Of a stretch of 62,264 bases of DNA, positions 50,342 through 59,160 are shown in pieces. Every line of letters starts with the position of its first letter. Position 1 is the first letter of the stretch. The stretch is taken from the NCBI GenBank assembly GCA_902799385.1, contig CADCAK010000008.1, positions 1-62,264 on the forward strand, in the 5' to 3' direction. This stretch comes from an uncultured bacterium. GTDB lineage: Bacteria > Verrucomicrobiota > Kiritimatiellia > RFP12 > UBA1067. The position numbers and the translations under genes are program-made. The notes under the pieces were generated by a model. The model did no database searches. It had not been told where the DNA came from and was given only the letters and a program-made list of their open reading frames with translations.

Positions 50342-51655
50342 TCACTTCGCGGTGAGCGCCGCGACGCCGGGAAGGACCTTGCCTTCGAGGAACTCAAGCG
50401 AGGCGCCGCCGCCGGTGGAGACGTGGCTCATCTCGGCCGCCTTGCCGGACTTCTTGACCGCGCTCACCGAGTCGCCGCCGCCGATGATCGACGTGCCGCC
50501 GTTCGCCTTGACGGTCGCAACCGCGTCGCAGACGCCGTACGTGCCCTTGGAGAGCGGCGCGAACTCGAAGCAGCCCATCGGGCCGTTCCAGACGACAGTC
50601 TTCGCGCCCTTGACGGCCTCCGCGAAGAGTTCGACCGACTTCGGTCCAATGTCGAGGCCCATCCAGCCATCCGGGATGTCGCCCTCGCAGAGCTTCATCT
50701 CGATGTCGGAGGCGTCCTTCGTCTCGGGGAACTTGTTGGCAATCACGTTGTCGACGGGGAGAAGGATCTTGATGCCCTTCGCGTCGGCCGCAGCAAGCAT
50801 CTCCTTGCAGTAGGCGACCTGCTCGTCCTCGCAGAGCGACGTGCCGATCTTGATGCCCTGAGCCTTCTTGAAGGTGTAGGCCATGCCGCCGCCGATGATG
50901 AGCGTGTCAACCTTGTTGAGAAGCGCCTTGACGACCGCGAGCTTGTCCGAGACCTTGGCGCCGCCGAGGATGGCGACGAACGGACGGACGGGATTCTCGA
51001 CGGCGTCGCCGAGGAACTGGATCTCCTTCTCAAGGAGGAAGCCCGAGACCGCAGGCTGGATGTAGTCGGCGACGACGGCGGTCGAGGCGTGGGCGCGGTG
51101 AGCCGTGCCGAACGCGTCGTTGCAGTAGAGGTCGCCGTAGGAAGCGAGCTTCTTGGCCATCTCGGCGCGCTGCGCCTTGAGCTCGGCCTTCTTAGCGGCA
51201 AACTCCTCGTCGGTGAGGTGGATGCCCTTCTTCTCGTCGTCCTTCTTGACCTTGCCGTCCTCGGCCTTGTAGAAGCGGGTGTTCTCGAGGAGCGCGACTT
51301 CGCCGGGCTGAAGCGCCTTGACGACGTCGTCGGCCGCCATGCAGTCGGGGACGAACTTGACCTGGAGCCCGAGCTTCTCGGAAAGCGCCTCTGCGACGGG
51401 CTTCAACGTGAACGCCGCGTTGTCGGGGTTCGGAGCGCTCCCAAGCTTGACGCCCTTCGGACGGCCGAGGTGCGACATGAGGACGAGCGAGCCGCCCTGC
51501 TCGAGGACGTACTTGATCGACGGCAGCGCCGCGACGATGCGGGTGTCGTCGGTGATCTTGCCGGAGCCGTCCTTGGCCATCGGCACGTTGAAATCAACAC
51601 GCATTACGACGCGCTTGCCCTTGAGCTCGACGTCGCGGAGAGTCTTCTTGTCCAT
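50342..51655 (-). CDS. pgk: Phosphoglycerate kinase
   Basis: A 437-residue glycolytic kinase (1,3-bisphosphoglycerate + ADP to 3-phosphoglycerate + ATP). [17 protein letters not shown] (about residues 14-30), [46 protein letters not shown] and [14 protein letters not shown] are all canonical. It is about 40 residues longer than usual because of a Lys/Glu-rich insertion after LLENTRFYK ([20 protein letters not shown]). No Shine-Dalgarno is seen: the sequence before the ATG is the TAACTACTTAA octamer repeat. Confidence 0.95.
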   Translation of the reverse strand: MDKKTLRDVELKGKRVVMRVDFNVPMAKDGSGKITDDTRIVAALPSIKYVLEQGGSLVLMSHLGRPKGVKLGSAPNPDNAAFTLKPVAEALSEKLGLQVKFVPDCMAADDVVKALQPGEVALLENTRFYKAEDGKVKKDDEKKGIHLTDEEFAAKKAELKAQRAEMAKKLASYGDLYCNDAFGTAHRAHASTAVVADYIQPAVSGFLLEKEIQFLGDAVENPVRPFVAILGGAKVSDKLAVVKALLNKVDTLIIGGGMAYTFKKAQGIKIGTSLCEDEQVAYCKEMLAAADAKGIKILLPVDNVIANKFPETKDASDIEMKLCEGDIPDGWMGLDIGPKSVELFAEAVKGAKTVVWNGPMGCFEFAPLSKGTYGVCDAVATVKANGGTSIIGGGDSVSAVKKSGKAAEMSHVSTGGGASLEFLEGKVLPGVAALTAK

Positions 51656-51660
51656 TTTAA

Positions 51661-51790
51661 GTAGTTAAGTAGTTAGGTGGTTAGGTGGTTAAGTAGTTAG
51701 GTGGTTAGGTGGTTGGGTAGTTGGGTGGTTGGATGATTAGTTCTTGGAGGTTTCAACCTTTCAACTCTTCAACTTTTCAACCTTTCAACT
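51661..51790. repeat. Octamer repeats and CTTTCAAC repeats upstream of pgk
   Basis: About nine copies of TTAGGTGG/TTAAGTAG (the complement of the unit at 12541) run from 51661 to about 51735, then TTTCAACC/TTCAACTC units to 51790. They fill the rpsT-pgk spacer and reach the pgk start codon. Confidence 0.75.
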
Positions 51791-51793
51791 ACA

Positions 51794-51828
51794 AAGGGCA
51801 CCAGAATGCCTGACATTCCGATGCCCTT
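51794..51828 (-). terminator. Hairpin downstream of rpsT
   Basis: AAGGGCA...GAATG pairs with CATTC...TGCCCTT around a 5-nt loop with a 3-nt internal mismatch, 33 bp past the rpsT stop. There is no strong T-run, so termination may be partial. Confidence 0.45.
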
Positions 51829-51860
51829 CGCCATCACATTCCCGTATTCCCTGAATTATT

Positions 51861-52136
51861 TTACTTGGCCATCTTGTTGAGCTTGAGCTGAGCGCGCGAT
51901 TTCTTGCGGTCAGCCGTGTTCTTCGTGATGATGCCCTTCTTCACGGCCTTGTCGAGACCGGAGACAAATTCCTTGAACTTCTTCTCGGCGTCTTCCTTGT
52001 TGTTCGCGTCGGCGAACTTGAAGAGCTTCTTGTGCGCATCGTGAAGCTTCGCCTTGCAGACCGCATTGCGCTTGCGGGCCTTCTCGTTCTGACGATCGCG
52101 CTTCCTTGCAGCGCGGCCACCCTTTATATTAGCCAT
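51861..52136 (-). CDS. rpsT: 30S ribosomal protein S20
   Basis: A 91-residue basic protein binding 16S rRNA. ARKRDRQNEKARKRNAVCK (about residues 10-28), a lysine-rich helical middle and GIITKNTADRKKSRAQLKLN near the C-terminus are typical of S20. AAAGGAC at good spacing precedes the ATG. Promoter TGGTATACT at 52171-52179. S20 often represses its own translation; no obvious structure for this was identified. Confidence 0.95.
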   Translation of the reverse strand: MANIKGGRAARKRDRQNEKARKRNAVCKAKLHDAHKKLFKFADANNKEDAEKKFKEFVSGLDKAVKKGIITKNTADRKKSRAQLKLNKMAK

Positions 52137-52170
52137 CTTTTATTGTCCTTTTTTGGGAATGTTCGCGCGT

Positions 52171-52179
52171 AGTATACCA
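52171..52179 (-). promoter_or_regulatory. Extended -10 box TGGTATACT of rpsT
   Basis: ATTATGGTATACT on the minus strand, about 35 bp before the rpsT ATG, directly after a GC-rich stretch following tRNA-Val. Confidence 0.6.
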
Positions 52180-52220
52180 TAATCCCCCGCCGAAAGGCAA
52201 GTGTATTTCGAAGCGGAGGG

Positions 52221-52294
52221 TGGGCGATACTGGACTCGGACCAGTGACCCCTACCGTGTGAAGGTAATGCTCTAACCAACTGAGCTAATCGCCC
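52221..52294 (-). tRNA. tRNA-Val (anticodon CAC)
   Basis: The minus strand folds into a complete 74-nt cloverleaf: acceptor GGGCGAT/ATCGCCC, D-arm GCTC...GAGC with AGTTGGTTA loop, anticodon stem TTACC/GGTAG (one T-G pair) with loop TTCACAC, anticodon CAC, T-stem ACTGG/CCAGT, discriminator A. No CCA is encoded. The T-loop is TCCGAGT, with C at position 55 instead of the near-universal T. A promoter box lies 14 bp upstream of the mature 5' end. Confidence 0.95.
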
Positions 52295-52307
52295 GGAAAC
52301 AGGGAAT

Positions 52308-52316
52308 AGTATACCA
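52308..52316 (-). promoter_or_regulatory. Extended -10 box TGGTATACT of tRNA-Val
   Basis: GTTATGGTATACT on the minus strand; the hexamer ends 13 bp before the mature tRNA 5' end, giving a 5-7 nt leader to be removed by RNase P. Confidence 0.6.
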
Positions 52317-52376
52317 TAACTCGGCCGCCGCTTTCAAGTGGCATCGTTGCATTATTTAAAATCCCCTCCAGGGCTC

Positions 52377-54479
52377 TCAATCCCGGGAGACGGTCTTGCC
52401 GAAGATGTTGCCGTAGCGGCTGAGGTTCAGCGCCTCGACAAACGACGATATCTTCGTTACCGTCGAGCACGGGTCGATGGACGCGTCCATGCAGTCGCCC
52501 TCAAGCGCGAGGAGAGGGCATCCGACCGAGTCAAGCGTCTCGCGAAGGAGCTTCGAGAAAGCGCGGTCTGCGAGCGAACAGCGCCCGAAGCCATGAGTAT
52601 AGAGGACGACGCCGTTGAACTTGCCCACTGGAATCGCCTTCTTCACGTATTCAACGCGCTGCGCTGGATCGAGGAAGCCCGACTGCAGCAGCTTTCGCGC
52701 GAGCGAGCGGTAAGGATCCTTCGGGTCGAGCGGCTCCCAGCCGACGAAGTTTGTCTCTTCGAAGACTATCGGCGCGTTGCACGTCGTTTCGAGGAAAGTG
52801 AGATGCTTCGTGTCGTAGAAAGGCGGCAGGTGCAGCCAGAGAAGACGGTGCGTGTCGTCGATAGAGTAGCGCTTCTCGGCCCACAGCTTCTTCTGGATGA
52901 GCTCGTCGCGGTACGCCGTCTGGATGTCGACGAGATCCTGCGTGCCCCAGAGCTGCGAGAAGACCACCGCATTGTATATCGCCTCGCTGCCGCGGACGAG
53001 AGGCGGCGACGTGAACCTGAGGTGCGTGCACTGGCGAGCGAGCTCGGCGGCCTCGTTGGAAAGGACGCACGCCTCTTCGAGACGGCCCTGGTCGAGCTTG
53101 CGGCCAAATGCCTTCTCCATAAGCGCGACGGACTCGGCGAGGCCGTCGGCAATCGTCTCGATCGCGGCGCGGCTCTGGCCGTTGATTGGCGTCTGGAGGG
53201 AGTAGAGGCGGTCTGGGATCTTGTATTCTCGCGCGAGGTCGGCGAACACGCGCTCCGCCTGCTGGCAGGGCTGCATCGTCGAGACGATGTAGTCGGGCTT
53301 CTCAAGCTCCATGCCCTCGAGCATGCGCAGGAACGAGCAGGTCTGGCCGTCGAAGCCCTTCTGCGCGGCCTTGCCAAGCGCTTCCTTGACCTTGTCGGCC
53401 TTGCGCCCGAAGAGCGCGGCGTAGGTCTCAAGCGTGCGGACGCGGCAGTCCATCGCGTTGAGGATCTCGGTCGGGAAGAAGAGGTTGCGCCAGACGAGGG
53501 GCTTCGACTTGTCAGACGAGAAGAAGTCGCGCTTCGTCGACTTGATCCTGAGCAGAACAGACTTGCCGCGCGTCGGCTCGTACTCGACCTTGGCGAGATC
53601 AAGCTTGCCGGAATCCCTGAGGTCGTGGAGCTGGCGGGCGATCACCGCCGCGCCGAGGGCGCCCATCACCTCGTGGTACTGCGGGATGACAATCTCGCTG
53701 CCAGTGAGCTTCTTGAGGAAGAATGCGACGGCGCTGTTGAACGCGACACCGCCCTGGAAGAGGATCTTGCGGCCAGGCGCATTGAGGAGAAGCTGGCCGA
53801 CCGAGTTTAGGATCGTGCGCGCCTGGGCCTTGCATGCGCCCGCGAGCAAGTCGCCGATCGGGACGCGGTTCTTGAACTTGTTGATCGACGTCGCGGAAAG
53901 AACGGCGCAGACCGAGCTGAACTCGGTGTCTGAATCGTAGTTGACCTTGTCTGCGACGTCCTCGATCTTGACGCCGAGCTTCGCGGCGACGGAGTCGAGG
54001 AAGCTACCGGTGCCGGCGGCGCAGACGCCCGACATCATGCTCGTCCAGAGCTTCATCGTCGGGTTGTACACCATGCACTTGGAATCCTGGCCGCCGCAGT
54101 CGATGATGGCGTCGACGTCGGGATGCAGGAACTTCGCGCCCGCCACATGCGCCGTCACTTCGCTGACCTGGAAGTCGAACGGAATGAACTTGCGCGTGTC
54201 CTCGACGATCTGGCTGCCCGTCACGACGATCGCCGCGACGTCCTTGAAGGAAGCTATGCCGGCGACCTTGAGGAACTCAAGCGCAAGGCGCTTCGAGGCG
54301 CCGCCGCCGCACGCGCCGCATCCCGAGCAATGCCCAGTGCAGGCCACCTTGCCCGAGTCGATGGGCTGGGTGCGCTTGTAGACGGTTCGCTCGACCTTGC
54401 CGTCCTCTCCGATGAGGACGGCCTTGAAAGTCGTAGAGCCGATGTCGATGCCGAGGTAGCGTTTTTTCGTCTCTGCCAT
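52377..54479 (-). CDS. Fusion of acyl-CoA dehydratase activase and 2-hydroxyacyl-CoA-dehydratase-like component
   Basis: A 700-residue fusion. Residues 1-320 are a BadF/HgdC-type ASKHA ATPase: YLGIDIGSTTFKAVLIGEDG, IDCGGQDSKCM, MSGVCAAGTGSFLDS and SSVCAVLSATSI (cysteines that bridge a [4Fe-4S] at the dimer face) and FQGGVAFNSAV. Near residue 47-58 is an extra cluster CTGHCSGCGACGGG. About residues 330-700 match the HgdB/FldB dehydratase or double-cubane-cluster family, with cysteines in STMQPCQQAERVF, THGFGRCSLADR and EGDCMDASIDPC. Activases donate electrons with ATP hydrolysis to such partners; here both are on one chain. Substrate unknown. Confidence 0.85.
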   Translation of the reverse strand: MAETKKRYLGIDIGSTTFKAVLIGEDGKVERTVYKRTQPIDSGKVACTGHCSGCGACGGGASKRLALEFLKVAGIASFKDVAAIVVTGSQIVEDTRKFIPFDFQVSEVTAHVAGAKFLHPDVDAIIDCGGQDSKCMVYNPTMKLWTSMMSGVCAAGTGSFLDSVAAKLGVKIEDVADKVNYDSDTEFSSVCAVLSATSINKFKNRVPIGDLLAGACKAQARTILNSVGQLLLNAPGRKILFQGGVAFNSAVAFFLKKLTGSEIVIPQYHEVMGALGAAVIARQLHDLRDSGKLDLAKVEYEPTRGKSVLLRIKSTKRDFFSSDKSKPLVWRNLFFPTEILNAMDCRVRTLETYAALFGRKADKVKEALGKAAQKGFDGQTCSFLRMLEGMELEKPDYIVSTMQPCQQAERVFADLAREYKIPDRLYSLQTPINGQSRAAIETIADGLAESVALMEKAFGRKLDQGRLEEACVLSNEAAELARQCTHLRFTSPPLVRGSEAIYNAVVFSQLWGTQDLVDIQTAYRDELIQKKLWAEKRYSIDDTHRLLWLHLPPFYDTKHLTFLETTCNAPIVFEETNFVGWEPLDPKDPYRSLARKLLQSGFLDPAQRVEYVKKAIPVGKFNGVVLYTHGFGRCSLADRAFSKLLRETLDSVGCPLLALEGDCMDASIDPCSTVTKISSFVEALNLSRYGNIFGKTVSRD

Positions 54480-54518
54480 TGTTCTGTCACCTAGGTTGCC
54501 GAGGCCGTGGGACCTGCC

Positions 54519-55313
54519 TCAAGGGCCAATCACGTGGGTCTCGACCTTCACTCCCCCCGGCTGTATCTCCGCGCTGTCCATTAGGTCGCCAAGGTCGCCG
54601 AAGCCCCCAAGGCTGCCGGAACTGGTGCAGTCGAAAATCCCCTCTATCGAATCGGCGATCACCGAACCGTCGTCGCCGGAGTACCCAAGCTCCCTGGTGA
54701 GGGCGCCGAGAAGCGTCTTGCGCTCCTGCTTTGCGAGCGGCCGCATCTGCATCTCGATCGAGATCAGCTCGCCAATCGTGTTCTCGTCGGGAATGAGGCC
54801 TTTCATCTTCGACATCGCCTTCTCGCGGCTTTCGAAAAGCTCGACGAAGCGCTTGTGGTCCTTCTGCTCCTTCTCGGAAAGCCCCGACACGTCGAGCGAG
54901 GCGAGGTACTCCCTGCGTCCCTTCGCGCGCTCGGCGAGCTTCGCCCTGATGCCGGCGAGGGCGTTCGTGGCGGCGGCGAAATCGGCCTCGGGCAGACGCC
55001 TCTCCAGCTCCGCCACCAAGTCGGCGTTCGTGCCGACCGAAAACGACTCTGCGGTGCCATTCTCCTTTATTGCATCATCGACTGCCTTTTCGGCGCGGAC
55101 GGCGAGCTTGCGCACGCGCTCGGCGTCCTTCTTCGCCTCTGCAAGCTCGGCCTCGAGTTTGGAGATGCGTTCCTTCGCCTTGTCAAGCGCGTCCGATGCG
55201 GCGACCTCCGGCGAAGCGCCCGCGTTGCAGGCCCCGCCCGCGCACTTGCGCCCCGCCACGAACCCCGCAGCGACTCCAGCCGCCAGCGCGACGGCAAACA
55301 CCAGTTTCTTCAT
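54519..55313 (-). CDS. Exported coiled-coil hypothetical protein
   Basis: A 264-residue protein. Residues 1-20 form a signal or anchor helix (MKKLVFAVALAAGVAAGFVA), followed by a Cys-containing RKCAGGACNAG. A coiled coil spans about residues 40-85 (ALDKAKERISKLEAELAEAK, KKDAERVRKLAVRAEKAVDD). The rest is helical and charged, ending in a Gly/Asp-rich tail. No family recognised. GGAAGGAA lies before the ATG, and a TATACT box at 55347-55352 may drive it. It is 39 bp upstream of the activase fusion gene, so they may be co-expressed. Confidence 0.6.
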   Translation of the reverse strand: MKKLVFAVALAAGVAAGFVAGRKCAGGACNAGASPEVAASDALDKAKERISKLEAELAEAKKDAERVRKLAVRAEKAVDDAIKENGTAESFSVGTNADLVAELERRLPEADFAAATNALAGIRAKLAERAKGRREYLASLDVSGLSEKEQKDHKRFVELFESREKAMSKMKGLIPDENTIGELISIEMQMRPLAKQERKTLLGALTRELGYSGDDGSVIADSIEGIFDCTSSGSLGGFGDLGDLMDSAEIQPGGVKVETHVIGP

Positions 55314-55636
55314 TGCCAGTTCCTTCCTTTGCCTTTAGAAAGGGTAGTATATAGTATTTTGCCGCGTTGGTCAACAGGCAAGCGACGCCACCCTCATCCC
55401 ACTTTTTCCGGGATAAAGGTGGCGAGGCAGACTTTGTTCGTCTGCGCGTATATAGAGAAGGGATGGCACAAACCCACATCGCCCCAAAAAGACCCCAAGA
55501 GCGGTCGCCTCCTTTCACTCCCAGTGAAGCCGACATTTCAATAGAGTCAAGTCTACGCTTCAATGGACGCCAATAGGATTTTGTTGTCCGTGTAGTTGGG
55601 TGCCGTTCGTGAAGCACTCTGCGCGATCAGACGCAT
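55314..55636. other. Intergenic region with hairpins
   Basis: No gene seen. It holds a probable -10 (TATACT, 55347-55352) for the coiled-coil protein gene and a hairpin at 55387-55423 (GCCACC...ATCCC / GGGAT...GGTGGC) that may end the VapBC transcript. The rest shows no repeat or frame worth reporting. Confidence 0.4.
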
Positions 55637-56044
55637 TCATTGCCTAAATGGATTTACAGCCAAGACTCCACTGTATGTCTGCCCGTCGCTCAAATCTTCG
55701 GTAAGGAACCTGTCGCAGCCAAGTTCCTTGGCGGCGACAAGCAGCAGCGCATCGTAGAACTGCAAGTCATAAAGTCCCATCATCTCCAGTGCCCGCATAG
55801 TCCACTCCGATTTAACGGGAACCGATCTTATTGCATTGAACAGTTCTGCAAACCCCATGACCTCGGCTCGGGTTTTGCCGAGCTTCCTCATGGCCACATT
55901 CGAGAATTCATTAAGCACTTGCGCCGATATGACATAGTCGGCGGAATCCCTTGCCGACATGACAATGGACTTGGCGATTTTCTGTTTCCCCGCGTCGCGC
56001 GCATCGACGGCATATACAAGTACATTGGAATCCAGGAACGTCAT
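55637..56044 (-). CDS. vapC: VapC-like PIN-domain toxin
   Basis: A 135-residue PIN-domain ribonuclease. The acidic active-site residues appear in MTFLDSNVLVYAVDARD (Asp5 and later Asp), VISAQVLNEFSNVAM (Glu), FYDALLLVAAKELGCDRFLTEDL (Asp in YDA and TED). Toxins of this family cleave tRNA or rRNA and are blocked by the co-expressed antitoxin. The start overlaps the antitoxin gene by ATGA, the usual VapBC order. Confidence 0.88.
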   Translation of the reverse strand: MTFLDSNVLVYAVDARDAGKQKIAKSIVMSARDSADYVISAQVLNEFSNVAMRKLGKTRAEVMGFAELFNAIRSVPVKSEWTMRALEMMGLYDLQFYDALLLVAAKELGCDRFLTEDLSDGQTYSGVLAVNPFRQ

Positions 56045-56289
56045 GCGAACTCTCCATCGGGATATGCGTCGGCGCGATTGAACTTGTACGCATCCGTTCC
56101 CGCCATGCGCGAAGAACTCGATTTAACCAAGTTGTCGAACTTCGCCTCCCATTCATCCGCCTCGCGTCTGCGCTGTAGCTCGCTCTTGACGAACTCAACG
56201 ATACGAGCCTCCAGCGACCGCCCGGTCGCCCGCTCGTAGTCCCGAATCTCCTGAATGACGACAGGAGGCATCTCTATTACATACGCCAT
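56041..56289 (-). CDS. VapB-like antitoxin
   Basis: An 82-residue protein encoded directly before vapC. The ATG at 56289 is chosen because GAGAGG lies nine bases upstream; longer frames extend back through non-coding sequence. MAYVIEMPPVVIQEIRDYER looks like a ribbon-helix-helix DNA-binding start and the C-terminal part (EWEAKFDNLVKSS...YKFNRADAYPDGEFA) is the kind of extended tail that wraps a PIN toxin. The promoter-like TGGTACAAT at 56323-56331 is where autorepression would act. Confidence 0.75.
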   Translation of the reverse strand: MAYVIEMPPVVIQEIRDYERATGRSLEARIVEFVKSELQRRREADEWEAKFDNLVKSSSSRMAGTDAYKFNRADAYPDGEFA

Positions 56290-56322
56290 AGGCAACATCC
56301 TCTCTTGCTTCAAGACACGAAT

Positions 56323-56331
56323 ATTGTACCA
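56323..56331 (-). promoter_or_regulatory. Extended -10-like box TGGTACAAT of vapBC
   Basis: Matches the window's promoter pattern with one change in the hexamer; leader about 27 nt with a ribosome-binding site. Confidence 0.45.
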
Positions 56332-56401
56332 TATTTTCGTGCATCCGCGTTGGATGAAACGAACATGCACGCCGGACTGGCGGCGCACCCGCCGCGATGC
56401 G

Positions 56402-56459
56402 CAAGGGGCGCGAAGGAAAGACCTTCGCACCCCTTGGTGTTGCGGGAGAAAGCCCGCAG
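56402..56459 (-). repeat. Palindromic repeat (15-bp stem), second copy
   Basis: Stem CAAGGGGCGCGAAGG / CCTTCGCACCCCTTG with loop AAAGA, plus hairpin GCGGG...CCCGC, immediately past the stop of the large surface-protein gene. Same order and near-same sequence as 40873-40930. Confidence 0.75.
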
Positions 56460-56463
56460 CGGA

Positions 56464-59160
56464 TTACATGATGAGGAATATCGTGCCGGGAGAGACGATG
56501 GTGAGGAAGAGCTTGCCGTCCTTGACCTCAAGCGTTGCCTTGCGCTTGCCGATGGCTGCGCTGTCGGGGTCGAGGGTCACGTTGGCGGTGGTGCCAGCGG
56601 CGACATTGGAAGCAATCGTGTGGTCGCCGGACTTCAGGCGCGCGCCGTCGATGCGAATGGCCGCAGTGCCTGTCGTCGGCAGGGCGAGGCCGGGAATGCA
56701 CGGCGTAAACTCTGTGTCGCCAATCGTGCCGAGTGCGCTGGAATCGAGCGCAAGCGTCGTCCCCGCCGCGAGCGAAATCGTGCCGTTGCCGGTGACCTTT
56801 TTGCCAGCATTGATCTGCAAGGTCGCCGTGTCCGTCACGGAAAGTGTTGCGGCGTTGGTGAGGCACGTATGCTGGAAATCTTCAAAAACACTCGTGTTCG
56901 ATCCAGTCGTATCCACGACGACCGTTCCGCAGCCCTTGATCGTCACGGGGTTGTAGGCGACGATGCGCCCTTTGAGCGTCACCGTTCGCCGCGTCTCAGG
57001 GGTGACATAGTCGGACGTGTCGATGGCGAGCGACGACCCGGAAGCGTTCGACACATACAGATCGCCACGGGTTGTATTGTACTTTTTCGAATTGGCGAGC
57101 GTCCAGTTGTCGGCGGAATAGAGCGTGACGGCCGCAGATTCCGCAAAGAACGTCGTATAGTTTGCATTGCGGCAGCCCGGGAACGAGAAGCCGTCTGCAC
57201 CAACAACCCAAGAGCCGGCCGTATTGCCGCTCGATTGGAGTTTCATTCCAAGCTGACCGCTGCCGCCACATTGGTAAGCGATGCCGCGCGCCTGAATCGG
57301 ACGCGTGTTCTCCGTCACGGCGGCATACTCAAAGACATCGGGGTAACCTCCGACGTTCGTATAGCCGATGGCCTTGCCGCCTACCGTCACAGTGCCCTCG
57401 TTGGAATGGAGGAACGTCCGGCTGCCGCCATTCGACTCGACCGTCGCCACAAGATCGCCCGTTACCGTCAGCGAGCCGGTGGACGCAACCGCCAGTCTGC
57501 TGGCGTTCGTGAGGCAGTTCACCGTGAGCGCTCCCGAAAGCGTGACGACTGCTGAATCATCGGGAATCGTCAACGTATTGGGGGCAAAGTCGCCGCTGTT
57601 CGTCAAAGTAATCGGGGTCGACCACTTGATCGTCGGATTTTCCGTCGGCACGATCCCGCCAGACCAGTTGGACGCGGCGCCCAGATCGCCGCTGCCGCCA
57701 ATCCAGAACGGGCTTCCCAAACCATTGACCGCGAGTATCGACTTGCCGTCAGGCGAAACGGAGAACGTGACGGTTTCGGTATTCGCCGGAAGATCGCTCG
57801 CGCTGAACGTCCCCTCGCCTGAAAGTCTCACGACCTCGCAGATATTGTTCTCAAGTCCCGTCACCGCAATCGCGCCCAGCGCCGTCCGCTTGGCAACATC
57901 GGGAACGACCACGACCGTACCCGCTTCGACCGTCGTGCCGCCAGTGTAGTTGATTGCGCCTGAGAGCGTCACCGTGCCGCCGCCCTTGAACGTCATCGCA
58001 CCCGTTGCGCCAGCAGCGTTGTCCAGGTCTTCTGCAATCGTCACGTTGTAACCTGCCGCGTCAATCGTGCCACCGTTCGCGCCAACCGTGACATGGAGAT
58101 TGTTGGCGGACCTGATCAGCCGCTCGTTGTCCTTGGCGGCGCGAATCGTGCCGCCGTCCAAGGCGACCGTCGCGCTCGCGTTGGCATCGCGAAGGTAAAT
58201 GTACGGGACGGTCAAAATGCCGCCGTTTGCGATGTTGACGGTTCCCGAACTGCCGTTCCTGTAACCAAGCGTCAGCATCGAGCCGGAAGCCGCCTCGCCG
58301 CCGTCGATGATGTTGAACGTCCCCGCGCTGTAGTTGCCCACGAGGATCTGCGCTTGGCTTGAATATCTGCCGCCGTCCCGTATGGTCATCTCGCCGGAGG
58401 CGTCAACGGTCAGGTAGTTTGCGGCATTCGTGATCGAACCTCCGCAAAGATCGAATATCGCAGAATTCTTGACGCTGAAGTAGTTGCTAATGACCATCGT
58501 TGAGTTGTAGAAGTCGAAACTTGTCAACTTATCGGCGGTGTTGCCGACAATCAACTGTCCGCCGATGTTCACGGTGGCGTTGGAGACGGCGACCGAACCC
58601 TGGTTTAAGGTAACATTGCCGGTGGTCTTGAACAGCGTATCAACGCCTCTGGCATTACCTATGAGAAAATGTCCGGCATAACCGGAACTGCCGATGGTGA
58701 CGGTGCCTGCGAACTCGTCCCATTGTCCGCCGTTAATCCAGACCCAGGAATCGCAGGTCGAAGCAACGGTAAGTCCTGATGCATAGTTGTAGGTCGAGGA
58801 ATCCGGAGAGACGAGGGTACTGCCTTTGGCACAGTAGAACTCGAGCGGCTGCGCTTCCGTTCCCGTATTGATGTACCATCCGCCGCGATTATATGAGTTC
58901 TTGCCGAATTCAACGCGATATGAGACTATGTCGGCGGTTTCGAAATACAGATCTTTGCCGGAACGCCATGCAGGAGCCTCTGACGCTGCGTCGACATGGT
59001 TGGTGGTCCAGTTTGCCGCAGTATTGTAGTCGGCACTGGTCGCGCCCGTCCAATAATACGAATCCCACGCCCATGCGCCGGTGGTGGCGAAGGCGGTGGC
59101 GATTGCAAGCACCGCAGCGAGGCGGTGCGCCGTTCGTTTTGTTGGTGTTTGTGTTTTCAT
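56464..59160 (-). CDS. Large surface protein with autotransporter-associated beta-strand repeats
   Basis: An 898-residue exported protein. Signal peptide about residues 1-31, then WDSYYWTGATSADYNTAANW, the tryptophan-rich start seen in such proteins and repeated at about 495 (PFWIGGSGDLGAASNWSGG). The body is a beta-helix of short Gly/Asn/Thr-rich strands (GGTVTLSGAINYTGGTTVEAG is the classic autotransporter-associated repeat, about 415-435). There is no beta-barrel; the C-terminus is a strand-like LFLTIVSPGTIFLIM. It is likely an adhesin or cell-surface structural protein. Its start overlaps an upstream open leader frame by ATGA; AAAGGAG lies before the ATG. Confidence 0.8.
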   Translation of the reverse strand: MKTQTPTKRTAHRLAAVLAIATAFATTGAWAWDSYYWTGATSADYNTAANWTTNHVDAASEAPAWRSGKDLYFETADIVSYRVEFGKNSYNRGGWYINTGTEAQPLEFYCAKGSTLVSPDSSTYNYASGLTVASTCDSWVWINGGQWDEFAGTVTIGSSGYAGHFLIGNARGVDTLFKTTGNVTLNQGSVAVSNATVNIGGQLIVGNTADKLTSFDFYNSTMVISNYFSVKNSAIFDLCGGSITNAANYLTVDASGEMTIRDGGRYSSQAQILVGNYSAGTFNIIDGGEAASGSMLTLGYRNGSSGTVNIANGGILTVPYIYLRDANASATVALDGGTIRAAKDNERLIRSANNLHVTVGANGGTIDAAGYNVTIAEDLDNAAGATGAMTFKGGGTVTLSGAINYTGGTTVEAGTVVVVPDVAKRTALGAIAVTGLENNICEVVRLSGEGTFSASDLPANTETVTFSVSPDGKSILAVNGLGSPFWIGGSGDLGAASNWSGGIVPTENPTIKWSTPITLTNSGDFAPNTLTIPDDSAVVTLSGALTVNCLTNASRLAVASTGSLTVTGDLVATVESNGGSRTFLHSNEGTVTVGGKAIGYTNVGGYPDVFEYAAVTENTRPIQARGIAYQCGGSGQLGMKLQSSGNTAGSWVVGADGFSFPGCRNANYTTFFAESAAVTLYSADNWTLANSKKYNTTRGDLYVSNASGSSLAIDTSDYVTPETRRTVTLKGRIVAYNPVTIKGCGTVVVDTTGSNTSVFEDFQHTCLTNAATLSVTDTATLQINAGKKVTGNGTISLAAGTTLALDSSALGTIGDTEFTPCIPGLALPTTGTAAIRIDGARLKSGDHTIASNVAAGTTANVTLDPDSAAIGKRKATLEVKDGKLFLTIVSPGTIFLIM

